From an uncultured Erythrobacter sp. (GTDB lineage Bacteria; Pseudomonadota; Alphaproteobacteria; Sphingomonadales; Sphingomonadaceae), in contig NZ_OY284433.1 in the NCBI RefSeq assembly GCF_958304185.1, positions 1,302,001 through 1,366,000 on the forward strand: a stretch of 64,000 nt of DNA. The letters are read 5' to 3'. Below the pieces are notes generated by a model. It was not told the origin of the DNA and did not search any database. It worked only from the letters and a program-made list of their open reading frames with translations. Position 1 is the stretch's first letter; each line of letters opens with the position of its first letter. Of the stretch, positions 24,918 to 33,742 are shown piece by piece. The position numbers and the translations under genes are program-made.

Positions 24918-25203
24918 GATAATGTGGGTCGTGAGATTGGCTGTTGGGCGGTGCTGGCCTGTCCCGGTGCGCGTGTTCCTCGGATGGCACATTTGCCGGA
25001 TCGCGGGCATGCTTGGCAACCGAGAACTGTCTACAACGGGGTCGATTGCCGAACGGAAGGATTTGGAATCCGATCATCGAAAGCGATCCTGCTCGCTTCG
25101 AGCAGTTTGATCGGCCCGGATGCAGATCGCTGGCAGGGCCGTTGAACCTCACGCCAGAACAGCTAGAGTGGCACGCCGCCCACCAATATGGTCAGCTGTC
25201 CTT

Positions 25204-25305
25204 ATGCGTCGCCCATCCGCACCAGAAATCGTAGCTTTGATCTTATTTAGCGCCCTGCTGACGGGGTTTGCTTTTTTCACCATCGTCCTATCGCGCGGCA
25301 CCTAA
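25204..25305 (+). CDS. Possible 33-residue single-pass membrane peptide
   Basis: An ATG-started frame encoding 33 residues: a basic start (MRRPSAPE) and one hydrophobic helix, IVALILFSALLTGFAFF, then a short polar tail. The shape is that of small inner-membrane proteins, but there is no clear Shine-Dalgarno and no homolog I can name. It sits alone between the XRE unit and a minus-strand hypothetical gene whose end overlaps its stop. Confidence 0.35.
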   Translation: MRRPSAPEIVALILFSALLTGFAFFTIVLSRGT

Positions 25306-25580
25306 CATCCCGACGCATCAACGCTCTTCAGCATCTTGGCCGTGTTCTTTAGCGGGGCGCCGAGCTCCTGCGCGAGGGTGGCGTCGGTGACATCGATCTC
25401 ATAAAGGACAGTGCGCATCTCGCCAGACTCCAGAAGAGCTATCCGCTCGCGCTTGCGACGGCGGGGCAGGCTGACTTCCTGCATGAGTAACGAAGGCATC
25501 GTCATCACGATCGGTATGCGCCCTGTCGCTGGCGGAATCAATCCGGTTCGAGACGCCACATACATTGTGGAATGTCGCAT
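25302..25580 (-). CDS. Hypothetical protein
   Basis: An open frame of 92 codons on the minus strand. The N-terminal half is not distinctive, and the C-terminal half (ESGEMRTVLYEIDVTDATLAQ) has a plausible amphipathic composition. No known domain is recognised. An internal ATG gives a shorter product. It lies near two copies of the GGGTCGATT repeat core, so the region may be non-coding. Low confidence. Confidence 0.3.
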   Translation of the reverse strand: MRHSTMYVASRTGLIPPATGRIPIVMTMPSLLMQEVSLPRRRKRERIALLESGEMRTVLYEIDVTDATLAQELGAPLKNTAKMLKSVDASGC

Positions 25581-25942
25581 CGCCCGAATGTCCGGATCAA
25601 ATGCCTGATCTCGGACTTTGCCATGACCGATTTGGGGTCGATTTGAGAATTTCCGCTCCTGATGAAAACACGGCCAAAGCCGCCATGCCGCTTTCTAAAC
25701 AGCTCGCTCTGAGGCTAACGCTACGACAAATGGCGACACGCACTATCTTGCCTTTTTGATCGCTCGCGCTCGGGTCGGCCAGCTGCCCTAACGAGCTCAA
25801 ACCGAACAATGCCGCACGGTCTTTGTTGAGCGATCGCGTGTTCGGATCTGCCCGGATGCGGGAGGCCGCTAAAAATACCCGGCTCGTCGATTTGATCCGG
25901 AATCTTAACCATCGCATGAGGTTGGTGCGCTAATGTTCAAGC
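25581..25942. other. Intergenic region upstream of polysaccharide locus
   Basis: Holds a partial copy of the dispersed repeat (GGGGTCGATTT at 25634) and presumably the promoter of the receiver-led operon starting at 25943. A minus-strand frame covers most of it but shows no protein signature. Nothing else is supported. Confidence 0.5.
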
Positions 25943-26323
25943 ATGAGCACCTTAGGTCCGATCCTGATTGCCGATGACGAGCCCCTACTGACAGAAATGC
26001 TGGAGTTCCGTTTACGGTCTAAGGGGTTTGAAACCATAATCGCCCACGATGGACGCGAGGCGCTCACGAAATTTGCAGAAGCTGGGCCCTCCGCAGTGGT
26101 TCTGGATGCAATGATGCCGGTTCATGATGGCATGGAGGTACTGCGCCGCATCAGAGCGAGTGAAGCTGGCACAAGCGTGCCGATCATCATGCTATCCGCT
26201 CGTCGCAATGAGGATGATATTGTCCGCGCGTTAGAAGCAGGCGCAAGCGATTACATCGTGAAACCATTCCTCCCCGAGGAATTGGTGGTGAGGCTTCGTC
26301 GCCTGCTTGTAGGCCGGGCGTGA
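25943..26323 (+). CDS. Single-domain response regulator
   Basis: A 126-residue CheY-like receiver with no output domain. It has the acidic pocket ADDEP near residue 11, phospho-acceptor Asp in VVLDAMMP, the conserved Ser/Thr position in IIMLSAR, and Lys in YIVKPF. The start is ATG 25943. Its stop overlaps the GTG start of the next gene (GTGA), so it leads an operon with a YaiO-type protein, a HEAT-repeat protein and a PgaC-like synthase. It may pass phosphate to or from the HPt protein at 29788, or bind the synthase machinery directly, as receivers in exopolysaccharide loci sometimes do. Confidence 0.92.
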   Translation: MSTLGPILIADDEPLLTEMLEFRLRSKGFETIIAHDGREALTKFAEAGPSAVVLDAMMPVHDGMEVLRRIRASEAGTSVPIIMLSARRNEDDIVRALEAGASDYIVKPFLPEELVVRLRRLLVGRA

Positions 26324-27324
26324 GGCGCGTGATTCTTGCAGTGCTCGCCGTTTGGGCGGAACCGCTGACTGCCGCTCAGCCAGCGTCCGACTATGATGCC
26401 GCGGTCAGTGCTCGGCGAGAAGGTGATCTACCGCGTGCACTGGCGTTGTTCGACCGGATGATCGCAGCAAATCCGCAGAACAGCGATGCTCTGGTTCAGC
26501 GCGGATACGTTTATCTTGCGCTCGGCGACCAGCAGCAGGCGGAACGGGATTTTCGCGCGGCGCTGGCAGTTGCCCCGTATTATGAAGACGCAAAGGCTGG
26601 CCTTGCCTTGATCACTGATCGAGGAAGCGATGTCGCTCGCGGATTCCTGATTGCAGGCGGCGCATTCAGCGACCTCGATGGCGGAGCGACCGACTGGTGG
26701 GAAGCATCCCTTGCGGCCGAAGTCCCGGTATCTCGGGAAGTGGCACTTGGTGGAAGGGCTGCATGGTATCGCCGATTCGGGGTCGAGGATATCGAGGTCG
26801 AGGGTCGGATAGCCGCACATCCGTCCGACAACCTATGGCTGCGCGCCAGCATAGGTGGCACACCATCCGCCGACTTCAGGCCTGAACTGGCCCTGTCTGC
26901 CGGTGCCGACTTGCGTATCGCGGAGGGCCCGGCAGCGACCGTCCTTTCGCTAGACACCGCTTGGCAGCGCTTTCCCTTGCAGGAGGTGGTCAGCGTCACA
27001 CCGGGCATTACGCAATATTTCGGCGGAGGTCGCTGGTGGACGACCGTGCGGGGCATTGGGATTGTACCATCAGGCGGCGATCTTGAAGTCGGTGTGCTCG
27101 GCCGATTGGATTATGCGCCGGAGGAGCGGCGGCGCCTCTTCGTCGGCGCCGTCAACGGGCCCGATACCGATCTCGGCATAGTCACGCGTGTCACATCGGT
27201 GTTTGCCGGGGCGGAGTTGCCGCTGGGGAATCGTTGGTCCATCTTGCCGTCGCTGTCTCGTGAGTGGCGCGATGTCGGCGCTGACCGGACCGAGGTGCGC
27301 ATCGAGATCAAGGCGGCGTTTTGA
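26320..27324 (+). CDS. TPR and YaiO-type outer-membrane beta-barrel protein
   Basis: A 334-residue exported protein. Residues 1-19 form a signal peptide ending near LTAAQ. Residues ~22-95 hold two TPR units (YDAAVSARREGDLPRALALF and 'SDALVQRGYVYLALGDQQQAE'). From ~105 to the end alternating aromatic beta strands suggest a YaiO-family outer-membrane barrel, and the last residue is Phe, as for BAM substrates. TPR plus barrel is the layout of PgaA-type exporters, though much smaller. The likely role is to guide a polysaccharide through the periplasm and outer membrane. The GTG start overlaps the receiver gene, and the stop overlaps the TTG of the HEAT gene. Confidence 0.8.
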   Translation: MRRVILAVLAVWAEPLTAAQPASDYDAAVSARREGDLPRALALFDRMIAANPQNSDALVQRGYVYLALGDQQQAERDFRAALAVAPYYEDAKAGLALITDRGSDVARGFLIAGGAFSDLDGGATDWWEASLAAEVPVSREVALGGRAAWYRRFGVEDIEVEGRIAAHPSDNLWLRASIGGTPSADFRPELALSAGADLRIAEGPAATVLSLDTAWQRFPLQEVVSVTPGITQYFGGGRWWTTVRGIGIVPSGGDLEVGVLGRLDYAPEERRRLFVGAVNGPDTDLGIVTRVTSVFAGAELPLGNRWSILPSLSREWRDVGADRTEVRIEIKAAF

Positions 27325-28355
27325 CAACCCTTCTGGCCATCTGGCAGTTGTCGCTGGCGCTATGCTTGGCCGCCTTTCTGGCGCTGACGCTGATCCTCAT
27401 CGCTAGGTTCGTTGCCGAGCGGCGTGACACCCGAACGGAAACGGAGCGCAGGCGTATTGCTCGGATGCTGATGACACCGCACCTCGATGGGCCCGTGCTG
27501 CCGACCAGAAAGCTCGAAAAGGATGCCGCTGCGCGGCTGGCGCTCGAAATGGCGGAACTCGTTCGCGGCCCTGACCGAGAGGCGCTGCTAGCCAATGCCG
27601 AGGCGCTGCGCATCCCGCACACTTTGTTGCGCAGCAGTGTCAGCCGGAGCGCGCAGATTCGGCTGCTAGCCGCTGAAGCGCTGGCGATGTTCTCGATCGG
27701 CCAGTACCGCGTTCGGCAGATGCTGCGTGACCGGAACCCAGATGTCCGGCTTGGGGCGGCCCTGGCTCTTGCGCAAAATCAGGCCGCACCGCCCGCCGCC
27801 GAAATCGTGCGTCGCCTCGAACTTGGTACTAGCGAGCGGTCGCTTCTTATCGCATCGTTGATGCGTGACCTTGTTGATGCCGATCCAGCATCAGTTGAAG
27901 ACCTTCTCAGCGACGACACCCTGCCAGATGCCGCGCGGCTGGCGGCGGTCGATGCACTCGCTGCAAGCGGCCGAGTCGAACACGCGCCTCTGGTGGCAAG
28001 AATGGCTGAGGAAGCTGGCAGCGACAATGAGCTGCTTCCCCGAATCTATCATGCCCTCGGCCGGATCGGCCATCCCTCGGGTCATGCGGCGATCTTGCGC
28101 GGATTGTCCCATCCGGTCTGGGCGGTCAGAGCGGCAGCGGCTCAGGCTGCCGGGGCGAACCGTCTGGCGAAAGCCGCCGAGCCACTGGGTGCATTGCTGG
28201 GCGACGATCAGTGGTGGGTTCGATTACGCGCGGGCGAAGCGCTTTGGCGGCTTGGATCGAATGGTATGGCTGTGCTGAAGAAGACGGCGGCAGGCCCGCA
28301 TGGGCTGGCGAGCGAGGCCGCTGCCCTTACTATTGAGGAGCGGGGCCCGGCATGA
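27321..28355 (+). CDS. Membrane-anchored HEAT-repeat protein
   Basis: A 344-residue protein with one N-terminal transmembrane helix (about residues 6-29) followed by HEAT/PBS-type helical repeats. Repeat signatures include 'RLLAAEALAMFSIGQYRVRQML', 'DPDVRLGAALALAQ'-like units, 'AARLAAVDALAASGR', WAVRAAAAQAAG and WWVRLRAGEALWRLG, about eight units in all. Such repeats form protein-binding solenoids and are seen next to polysaccharide synthases in alphaproteobacteria. The start is TTG at 27321 overlapping the preceding stop; the stop overlaps the synthase ATG by four bases. It probably scaffolds the synthase at the inner membrane. Confidence 0.82.
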   Translation: MTTLLAIWQLSLALCLAAFLALTLILIARFVAERRDTRTETERRRIARMLMTPHLDGPVLPTRKLEKDAAARLALEMAELVRGPDREALLANAEALRIPHTLLRSSVSRSAQIRLLAAEALAMFSIGQYRVRQMLRDRNPDVRLGAALALAQNQAAPPAAEIVRRLELGTSERSLLIASLMRDLVDADPASVEDLLSDDTLPDAARLAAVDALAASGRVEHAPLVARMAEEAGSDNELLPRIYHALGRIGHPSGHAAILRGLSHPVWAVRAAAAQAAGANRLAKAAEPLGALLGDDQWWVRLRAGEALWRLGSNGMAVLKKTAAGPHGLASEAAALTIEERGPA

Positions 28356-29791
28356 GTTTCGAGCCGGCGAAATGGGCAAGTGAGTGGATGCTTGATGTAG
28401 CGCAATGGATTGCGTTTGTCGTGATCGTGACCGGACTCGCCCAGATCGCGTTCTACATTGTACAGCTGGCATATGCCGCAATCGCACTGTCGAACCGTCC
28501 GCCGGTGCCAAGAGGGGCGACATTGTGGCGGCGCTATTCCGATCAGGCTCCGCCGATTGCGGTCATTGCTCCTGCCTACAACGAAGAGCTCACTGTGGTG
28601 GAAAGCGTGCGCTCGCTGCTCGCACTGCACTATCCCACTTTCGAGGTTCTGCTGGTCAATGACGGTTCGAAGGATCGAACCCTGGCGCGGGTGATCGAAG
28701 AATTCCGGCTGCAGCGGGTCGGGCGCTTCATTGACGGCAGTGTCTCGCATCAGCCGATCCGTGGCTTCTACGCCAGTCCGGATCTTCCGCGGCTCCTAGT
28801 AATCGACAAGGAAAACGGAGGCAAGGCAGACGCGCTCAATGCCGGGATCAATGCATCACGATCAGGCCTGTTCTGCGCCATCGATGCGGATTCGCTGCTC
28901 GAACCAGATGCATTGCTGCGCGTGGTGCGCCCCTTCATCGATTACCCCAATCTTACCATTGCGGCAGGAGGTACAATCCGCATCGCAAACGGGTGCACCA
29001 TCGATTCAGGCCGGGTGACGAGTATCGGCTTGCCGCGCAACTTTCTCGCGCTGATTCAGATCATGGAGTATCTGCGTGCCTTCTTGATGGCGCGCCTAGC
29101 GCTTGGGCAGATGCAGGCGCTGACCGTGATCTCCGGCGCGTTCGGCCTGTTCAGCCGCCAGCGGGTGGTTGAGGTCGGCGGATACAGCCACGCGACCGTG
29201 GGCGAGGATATGGAGTTGGTCATCAAGCTGCACCGCCACATGCGCGATCGACGCCTGCCATACAGGATCGACTTTATCGCTGAGCCAGTGTGCTGGACCG
29301 AATGTCCTGAAGACCTCGGCGTCCTGTCGCGGCAGCGCAGCCGCTGGCAACGCGGCGCATTGGAATGCTTCGCCAAACATCGCGATATGTGCTTCAATCC
29401 GCGCTACGGCCGGATCGGCTTCGTCGGCTTCGGGCATATTCTGCTTGTAGATGTTCTGGGGCCAGTCATCGAAGTGTTGGGATATGTGCTCATCCCGCTG
29501 CTGTGGGGGCTGAACCTGCTGGCGCTGCCGTGGTTGCTCGCCTTTCTGGCCGCAACCTTCACCTTCGGCATTCTTGTGAGTGCGCTGACCTTGATCCTTG
29601 AGGAAGTGCAGCTGCGCCGCTTTCCTCACGCCCGCGATCTGGCGATCCTCGCGATGATCGCCGTGGTGGAGAATCTCGGTTATCGGCAGCTGTCGAATTT
29701 GTGGCGGCTCAAGGGTTGGTGGCAGTTTGTCCGGCGTGATCAGGGATGGGGAGCGATGAAGCGAAAAGGCTTTGGCGGAGCACAACCTTAG
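28352..29791 (+). CDS. PgaC-like processive glycosyltransferase family 2
   Basis: A 479-residue inner-membrane polysaccharide synthase. An N-terminal helix (about residues 20-43) precedes the GT-A domain with 'VIAPAYNEELTVVESVRSLL', V-N-D-G-S-K-D-R-T, NGGKADALNAG, and the metal motif DADS. The processive-synthase residues follow: G-E-D as catalytic base region and RQRSRWQRG (Q-x-x-R-W). Three to four helices close the protein. This is the pattern of PgaC/IcaA and related beta-glycan synthases, which extrude the polymer while making it. The separate deacetylase at 36.9-38.6 kb favours an amino-sugar polymer such as poly-GlcNAc, but the substrate is unproven. Confidence 0.88.
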   Translation: MSFEPAKWASEWMLDVAQWIAFVVIVTGLAQIAFYIVQLAYAAIALSNRPPVPRGATLWRRYSDQAPPIAVIAPAYNEELTVVESVRSLLALHYPTFEVLLVNDGSKDRTLARVIEEFRLQRVGRFIDGSVSHQPIRGFYASPDLPRLLVIDKENGGKADALNAGINASRSGLFCAIDADSLLEPDALLRVVRPFIDYPNLTIAAGGTIRIANGCTIDSGRVTSIGLPRNFLALIQIMEYLRAFLMARLALGQMQALTVISGAFGLFSRQRVVEVGGYSHATVGEDMELVIKLHRHMRDRRLPYRIDFIAEPVCWTECPEDLGVLSRQRSRWQRGALECFAKHRDMCFNPRYGRIGFVGFGHILLVDVLGPVIEVLGYVLIPLLWGLNLLALPWLLAFLAATFTFGILVSALTLILEEVQLRRFPHARDLAILAMIAVVENLGYRQLSNLWRLKGWWQFVRRDQGWGAMKRKGFGGAQP

Positions 29792-30060
29792 CGGGTAGCC
29801 TCCGCGATTGCGACCAGCAGTGCGGTGAGCTCAGCTTTCCAAGAACGGCCCGAGCGCAGCGTTTCCTCAAGCCGCAGCGCCGCCTCGCCCACAGCCGGGG
29901 CGCCCAGCATCCCCGCCAACCCCGCAAGCTTATGCGCTCGTTCGATCAATCCCTCGCAGTCTTTTGCCGCGACAAGAGCGAGGAAGGTGTCGGCCTCGCC
30001 AGCCAGCCGGATCGCAAACTTTGCTTTCAACGGATCGAGCCAGGCGTCATCCGTGCTCAT
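29788..30060 (-). CDS. HPt phosphotransfer protein
   Basis: A 90-residue four-helix histidine phosphotransfer domain with the signature AHKLAGLAGMLG: the His accepts phosphate and K-x-x-G follows as expected. It has no other domain. It should shuttle phosphate between the hybrid kinase receiver (30422-32551) and a stand-alone receiver. The gene overlaps the receiver gene upstream by four bases and converges on the synthase gene with a four-base overlap at the stops, so the regulatory and biosynthetic operons meet tail to tail. Confidence 0.9.
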   Translation of the reverse strand: MSTDDAWLDPLKAKFAIRLAGEADTFLALVAAKDCEGLIERAHKLAGLAGMLGAPAVGEAALRLEETLRSGRSWKAELTALLVAIAEATR

Positions 30061-30425
30061 GCAAGAAAGGTTCGGACTTGTTGAGCGAGCGTCATCGGGT
30101 CGAAGGGTTTAGCGATCACCCCCACGGCATCAAGTGTGGTAAAGTTCTGGATTTCCTGCGACTGCGCCCGAGCGGTGATGAAGACCACTGGCACTGCCAT
30201 CGACGCAGGATTTTCGCGCAAACGGGCGAGCGTAGAGGGACCGTCGAGCCCGGGCATCATCACGTCGAGCAGCACCAGGTCGGGCAGCCATTCATCAATA
30301 ATGGCAAGCGCTTCACGTCCGCTAGCAGCACCACGACTTTCGACGCCGGGATCAAGCGAAAGCGCAAGCAGCGCGATTTCCCGGATATCGGGTTCATCAT
30401 CGACATATAGGACACGGATCATCAA
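30057..30425 (-). CDS. Single-domain response regulator
   Basis: A 122-residue receiver domain: VDDEPDIRE opening, phospho-Asp in LVLLDVMMPGLDG, Thr in VVFITAR and Lys in IAKPF. No output domain is present. It lies between the hybrid kinase and HPt genes with four-base overlaps on both sides, so the three are made together and form a complete kinase-HPt-receiver phosphorelay. It may act by protein contact, for instance on the polysaccharide synthase. Confidence 0.92.
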   Translation of the reverse strand: MMIRVLYVDDEPDIREIALLALSLDPGVESRGAASGREALAIIDEWLPDLVLLDVMMPGLDGPSTLARLRENPASMAVPVVFITARAQSQEIQNFTTLDAVGVIAKPFDPMTLAQQVRTFLA

Positions 30426-32551
30426 GAATTCCTGTTGCCGGGGCTGACTAGCGCCATTGTTGTTTCAACCAGCTTGTTGACCGACGTTCGGCTCTTGACG
30501 AGAACGGCGTTGGCCTGCGCCTCTGCATGGGGTTCGTCGCGCGCCGTAAAGAGCACTATGGGCAGTTCGGGCGCGATTGCGCGGACTGCCGGCAAGATAT
30601 CAAGGCCGCTATCGGCGCCCATTCCCACGTCGATGATGCAGCCACTGAAATCCGTCCGGCGGATGAGAAGAGCGCGTGCTTCGTCCATGGTCGCCGCGGA
30701 GACGAGCGTCGCTCGTCCGGCAAAGGCACTCGCTACGACGGTCAGGCAATCGATGTCGTCGTCGATGTGCAGAAGCAGCGGAAGGTCGGTCTGTTCGTTC
30801 GGATTGGCTGGCACATTTCCGGCGAGCAAAGGTAGTTCGAGGTAGAAGATGGAACCTCCACCGCCCCGGTCCGCAAATCCAGCGCTGCCACCATGGCGGG
30901 CCGCAATTTCGCGGACGATGGTAAGGCCGAGGCCCGTCCCGCCGCGCGTTCGGGCATCAGAACTGTCGGCCATCGCGAATTTCGAGAAAATCCGCTCACG
31001 GAAATCTTCGGGCACGCCGCTACCCCTATCGCAAACCTCAATTCGCACGGTGCCGCCGCTCTGGTTGGTAGTCACATAAACCGATTCACCGGGCGGCGAA
31101 TACTTGATCGCGTTGGAAACAAGGTTGGTGAGCACCTGTTCCAGCCGGTCAGGATCGCCGATTACGTATTGCGGCCAAGGCGGCAAGCCGATTTCAAGAC
31201 TGACCTCGTGATCATTGGCAAATTGCCGATTGGCGGTGACGGTGCGAAGTACCAGGGGTCCGATCATCAGCCTGCGCATGTCGAAGGACATCTTCCCGGA
31301 CTCGATCTTCTCGATATCGAGCAAGTCATTGATCAGCCTGATCAGTCGCTCGCAGTTGCTATGTGCAATAGTGACCAGCCGCGCGGCCCGGTCTTCCAAT
31401 TTGCCGACTGCCCCGCCAGCCAGCAAGGCGAGCGAACCGCCGATCGAAGTCAACGGGGTGCGCAATTCGTGACTCACCGTCGATACAAACTCGCTTTTCA
31501 TCCGCTCGGCATGTTTGCGATGGGTGACATCGCGGATCGCGGTCACGAATTGGCTCTCATTGTGGTCCCCAAACCGGCTGATTGCGATCTCTGTCTCGAA
31601 GGTTGTGCCATTGGCGCGTTTGCCGAGAAATTCCTGCCGCTTTCCGGCTCCGTCCGCTCCGGCCCGGCCAACCCTCGCCAACCAGGCGAGGCTCTGTTCA
31701 TCGCTGAAAGGTTCGGCCATCAGGAACATGTTGCTGCGACCGGACAGATCCTGCGCGGAATAGCCGAACATCCGTTCTACGCTGGGATTGGCGCGAATAA
31801 TGCCGCCGCGCGCATCCAGAAGCAGCATTCCGTCCACTGCACCATCGAACATCGCCTTCTCCTGTTCGGCAACCTGCCTCGCGCTGGCCAGAGCAGCGCG
31901 GCGCTGCGCTGTGGTCCTTCCGATCAGCAGCGTCGCGGCGATCAGCAGCACAGCAATGCCGATCAGGACCACCGCGATGAGCCGCTCGACGTTTTGACGT
32001 TTGGTTTCGCTTTGGGATTCGAGCCTGGCAAGGGTCTGGGCTTCGGCATGATCGAGGCGTGCGATGACCTGCCGAATCTCATCCATGACAATCCGTCCGC
32101 GCCCGCCTGCGATCCGCTCGCGCGCCGCGGCTGCATTGTTGGCATCAGCATCGCGAAAATTGATCTCGGCGTTGGCAAGCTTTTCTTCGGATAGCTGGCG
32201 GAGCGTGGGTAAGCTGTCGATCGTTCCTGTTGCACCGTCTTGCTGAAGCGCAGCAAAGATCTTTTCCCGCCTGTTTATTGCGTTGCGATAGGGAACGAGA
32301 AACTGATCCTGGCCGGTTAATACATAGCCGCGCACTGCCGTTTCGGCATCAAGATGCAGTTCGAGCAAATCGGCAAGGTGAGTTCGCGATGCAATAATCC
32401 GACCAGCCTGCTCGCGCAGGACGCGCGCATCAGCAAATTGGTCTCGCACCAAAAGCTGAATGCCAGTGAGGCCCAACAGGATCAGCAACAGCGCGACAAC
32501 TGTCAGAAAGCGGCTCGCCGTCAAATGCTGCAATCGGTCGTTCATTCGCAT
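30422..32551 (-). CDS. CHASE3-PAS hybrid sensor histidine kinase
   Basis: A ~709-residue membrane kinase. Two transmembrane helices (about residues 10-30 and 190-210) flank a periplasmic CHASE3 domain with the hallmark 'ETAVRGYVLTGQDQFLVPY'. A PAS domain follows (AMFDGAVDGMLLLDARGGI), then HisKA with the phospho-His in VSHELRTPL, HATPase motifs (N box 'LVSNAIKYSP', GTGLGLTI), and a C-terminal receiver (HIDDDIDC, phospho-Asp in IIDVGMG). I prefer ATG 32551 over a GTG ten codons upstream; ATG 32545 is also possible. It leads the hybrid kinase-receiver-HPt unit that faces the exopolysaccharide genes. Confidence 0.92.
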   Translation of the reverse strand: MRMNDRLQHLTASRFLTVVALLLILLGLTGIQLLVRDQFADARVLREQAGRIIASRTHLADLLELHLDAETAVRGYVLTGQDQFLVPYRNAINRREKIFAALQQDGATGTIDSLPTLRQLSEEKLANAEINFRDADANNAAAARERIAGGRGRIVMDEIRQVIARLDHAEAQTLARLESQSETKRQNVERLIAVVLIGIAVLLIAATLLIGRTTAQRRAALASARQVAEQEKAMFDGAVDGMLLLDARGGIIRANPSVERMFGYSAQDLSGRSNMFLMAEPFSDEQSLAWLARVGRAGADGAGKRQEFLGKRANGTTFETEIAISRFGDHNESQFVTAIRDVTHRKHAERMKSEFVSTVSHELRTPLTSIGGSLALLAGGAVGKLEDRAARLVTIAHSNCERLIRLINDLLDIEKIESGKMSFDMRRLMIGPLVLRTVTANRQFANDHEVSLEIGLPPWPQYVIGDPDRLEQVLTNLVSNAIKYSPPGESVYVTTNQSGGTVRIEVCDRGSGVPEDFRERIFSKFAMADSSDARTRGGTGLGLTIVREIAARHGGSAGFADRGGGGSIFYLELPLLAGNVPANPNEQTDLPLLLHIDDDIDCLTVVASAFAGRATLVSAATMDEARALLIRRTDFSGCIIDVGMGADSGLDILPAVRAIAPELPIVLFTARDEPHAEAQANAVLVKSRTSVNKLVETTMALVSPGNRNS

Positions 32552-32896
32552 AGTTCCGCTGACAGCTGATGAGCTTTCCACGTTCTAGCAGGACAAGTTC
32601 CATTGGTAAGTGGGTGACATATTGGCTCAATGCGAATGACGAGCTTTGTCACCCGAAATCAAGGAACAAGGCGGCTGCTGTTCGCAATCACCTCTCGGCT
32701 GAAAAACGCACTTTCCAAGGCCATGTCATGACAATCCGCTGTCCACTGCCTGCAATGCTCCTTCTACCGACCTGGCTTTCACAAACATCAAGACATCTGG
32801 AATGGCCGGACCAATCTGGTTTCAGCCATTGCCGTGTCGCTGCACGTGTCGCTATGTTACGCTGCGATGCTTGCCGCTGTCCGACGGAGATGACCT
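32552..32896. other. Divergent regulatory region
   Basis: The 345-base gap separates the minus-strand hybrid kinase from the plus-strand hydrolase, so it should carry two promoters. It is less GC-rich than its flanks. No small gene, repeat or clear operator palindrome was found. Confidence 0.5.
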
Positions 32897-33742
32897 TTGA
32901 AAGTGCAGGGCTACCCCGAAAAGCTTTCCACGCTGTCGATCAATCTGAGCGGCCCTCTTGCCGTTAGGCACAAAGCCCGGCTGATCGGGAATGGGTCGAA
33001 ACTCGTCGTCTTTTCGCACGGTCTCGGCAATGATCAGCGTTCGTGGGAGGCAGTTATAGGACAGTTGCCCTCGGATGTCTGTGCCCTCGTTTATGACTTA
33101 CCTGGAGCGGGCCCGCTTCTGCCCGCTGATTTCGACCCGGAGGATTACAGCTCGATTGCTGACTATGCCGACGACCTCCTCAATTTGCTCGATGAAATCG
33201 GTGTCGAGCGCTTCACCTTCGTAGGGCACTCTGTATCAGGGATGATTGGCGTGCTGGCTTCGATCGAGGAGCCGGCACGCTTCGAGCAGCTCGTCCTCCT
33301 CAATTCCTCGCCGCATTACCTCAATGCCGATGGTTACACCGGCGGTTTCGACCAAGCCGAGCTCGACAGCCTTTTCACGGCAATGTCGGCCAATTACCAA
33401 GCTTGGGTAGCAGGCTTTGCGCCAGCAGCCGTCGGTGTCGACGTGCCCAAGGCGATCATTGATTTTTCTGAGGGCTTGCTTGCAATGCGCCCGGACGTGA
33501 CCGCAAAGATTGCACGAATGATCTTTACGTCAGACCTACGGCATGTTCTGCGCTTGGTCAGTGTTCCTACGCTACTGATTCACGCCCGAGAGGATATCGC
33601 AGTGCCTGCCGCAGTCGGGCATTTCCTACACCAAGCCATTGCGGGCAGCCACATTGAATGGATAAATTCAGCCGGTCACTTGCCCCACCTGACCGCACCC
33701 TATGAAGTTGCCGCCGTGCTGCGAGCCACCCTTGCCGTATGA
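32897..33742 (+). CDS. RsbQ/KAI2-like alpha/beta hydrolase
   Basis: A 281-residue alpha/beta hydrolase of the RsbQ-DAD2-KAI2 group. The oxyanion region is VVFSHGLGNDQRSW; nucleophile Ser112 lies in V-G-H-S-V-S-G; 'PHYLNADGYTGGF' is the lid segment typical of RsbQ; the acid is in HAREDIAVP and the His in INSAGHLPHL. In Bacillus, RsbQ supplies a signal molecule to the PAS domain of RsbP. Here the next gene, overlapping by 41 bases, is a histidine kinase with a PAS-like region, so an analogous pair is likely. The start is TTG at 32897, with GGAG 7 bases upstream. Confidence 0.88.
   Translation: MKVQGYPEKLSTLSINLSGPLAVRHKARLIGNGSKLVVFSHGLGNDQRSWEAVIGQLPSDVCALVYDLPGAGPLLPADFDPEDYSSIADYADDLLNLLDEIGVERFTFVGHSVSGMIGVLASIEEPARFEQLVLLNSSPHYLNADGYTGGFDQAELDSLFTAMSANYQAWVAGFAPAAVGVDVPKAIIDFSEGLLAMRPDVTAKIARMIFTSDLRHVLRLVSVPTLLIHAREDIAVPAAVGHFLHQAIAGSHIEWINSAGHLPHLTAPYEVAAVLRATLAV

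Noticed and set aside
25597-25917. 106-codon minus-strand open frame
   Set aside because: Covers a dispersed repeat copy, and the translation has no recognisable features or ribosome site.
30893-32194. 433-codon plus-strand open frame
   Set aside because: Antisense to the hybrid histidine kinase, whose motifs are clear on the minus strand; the translation is low-complexity and unlike a protein.
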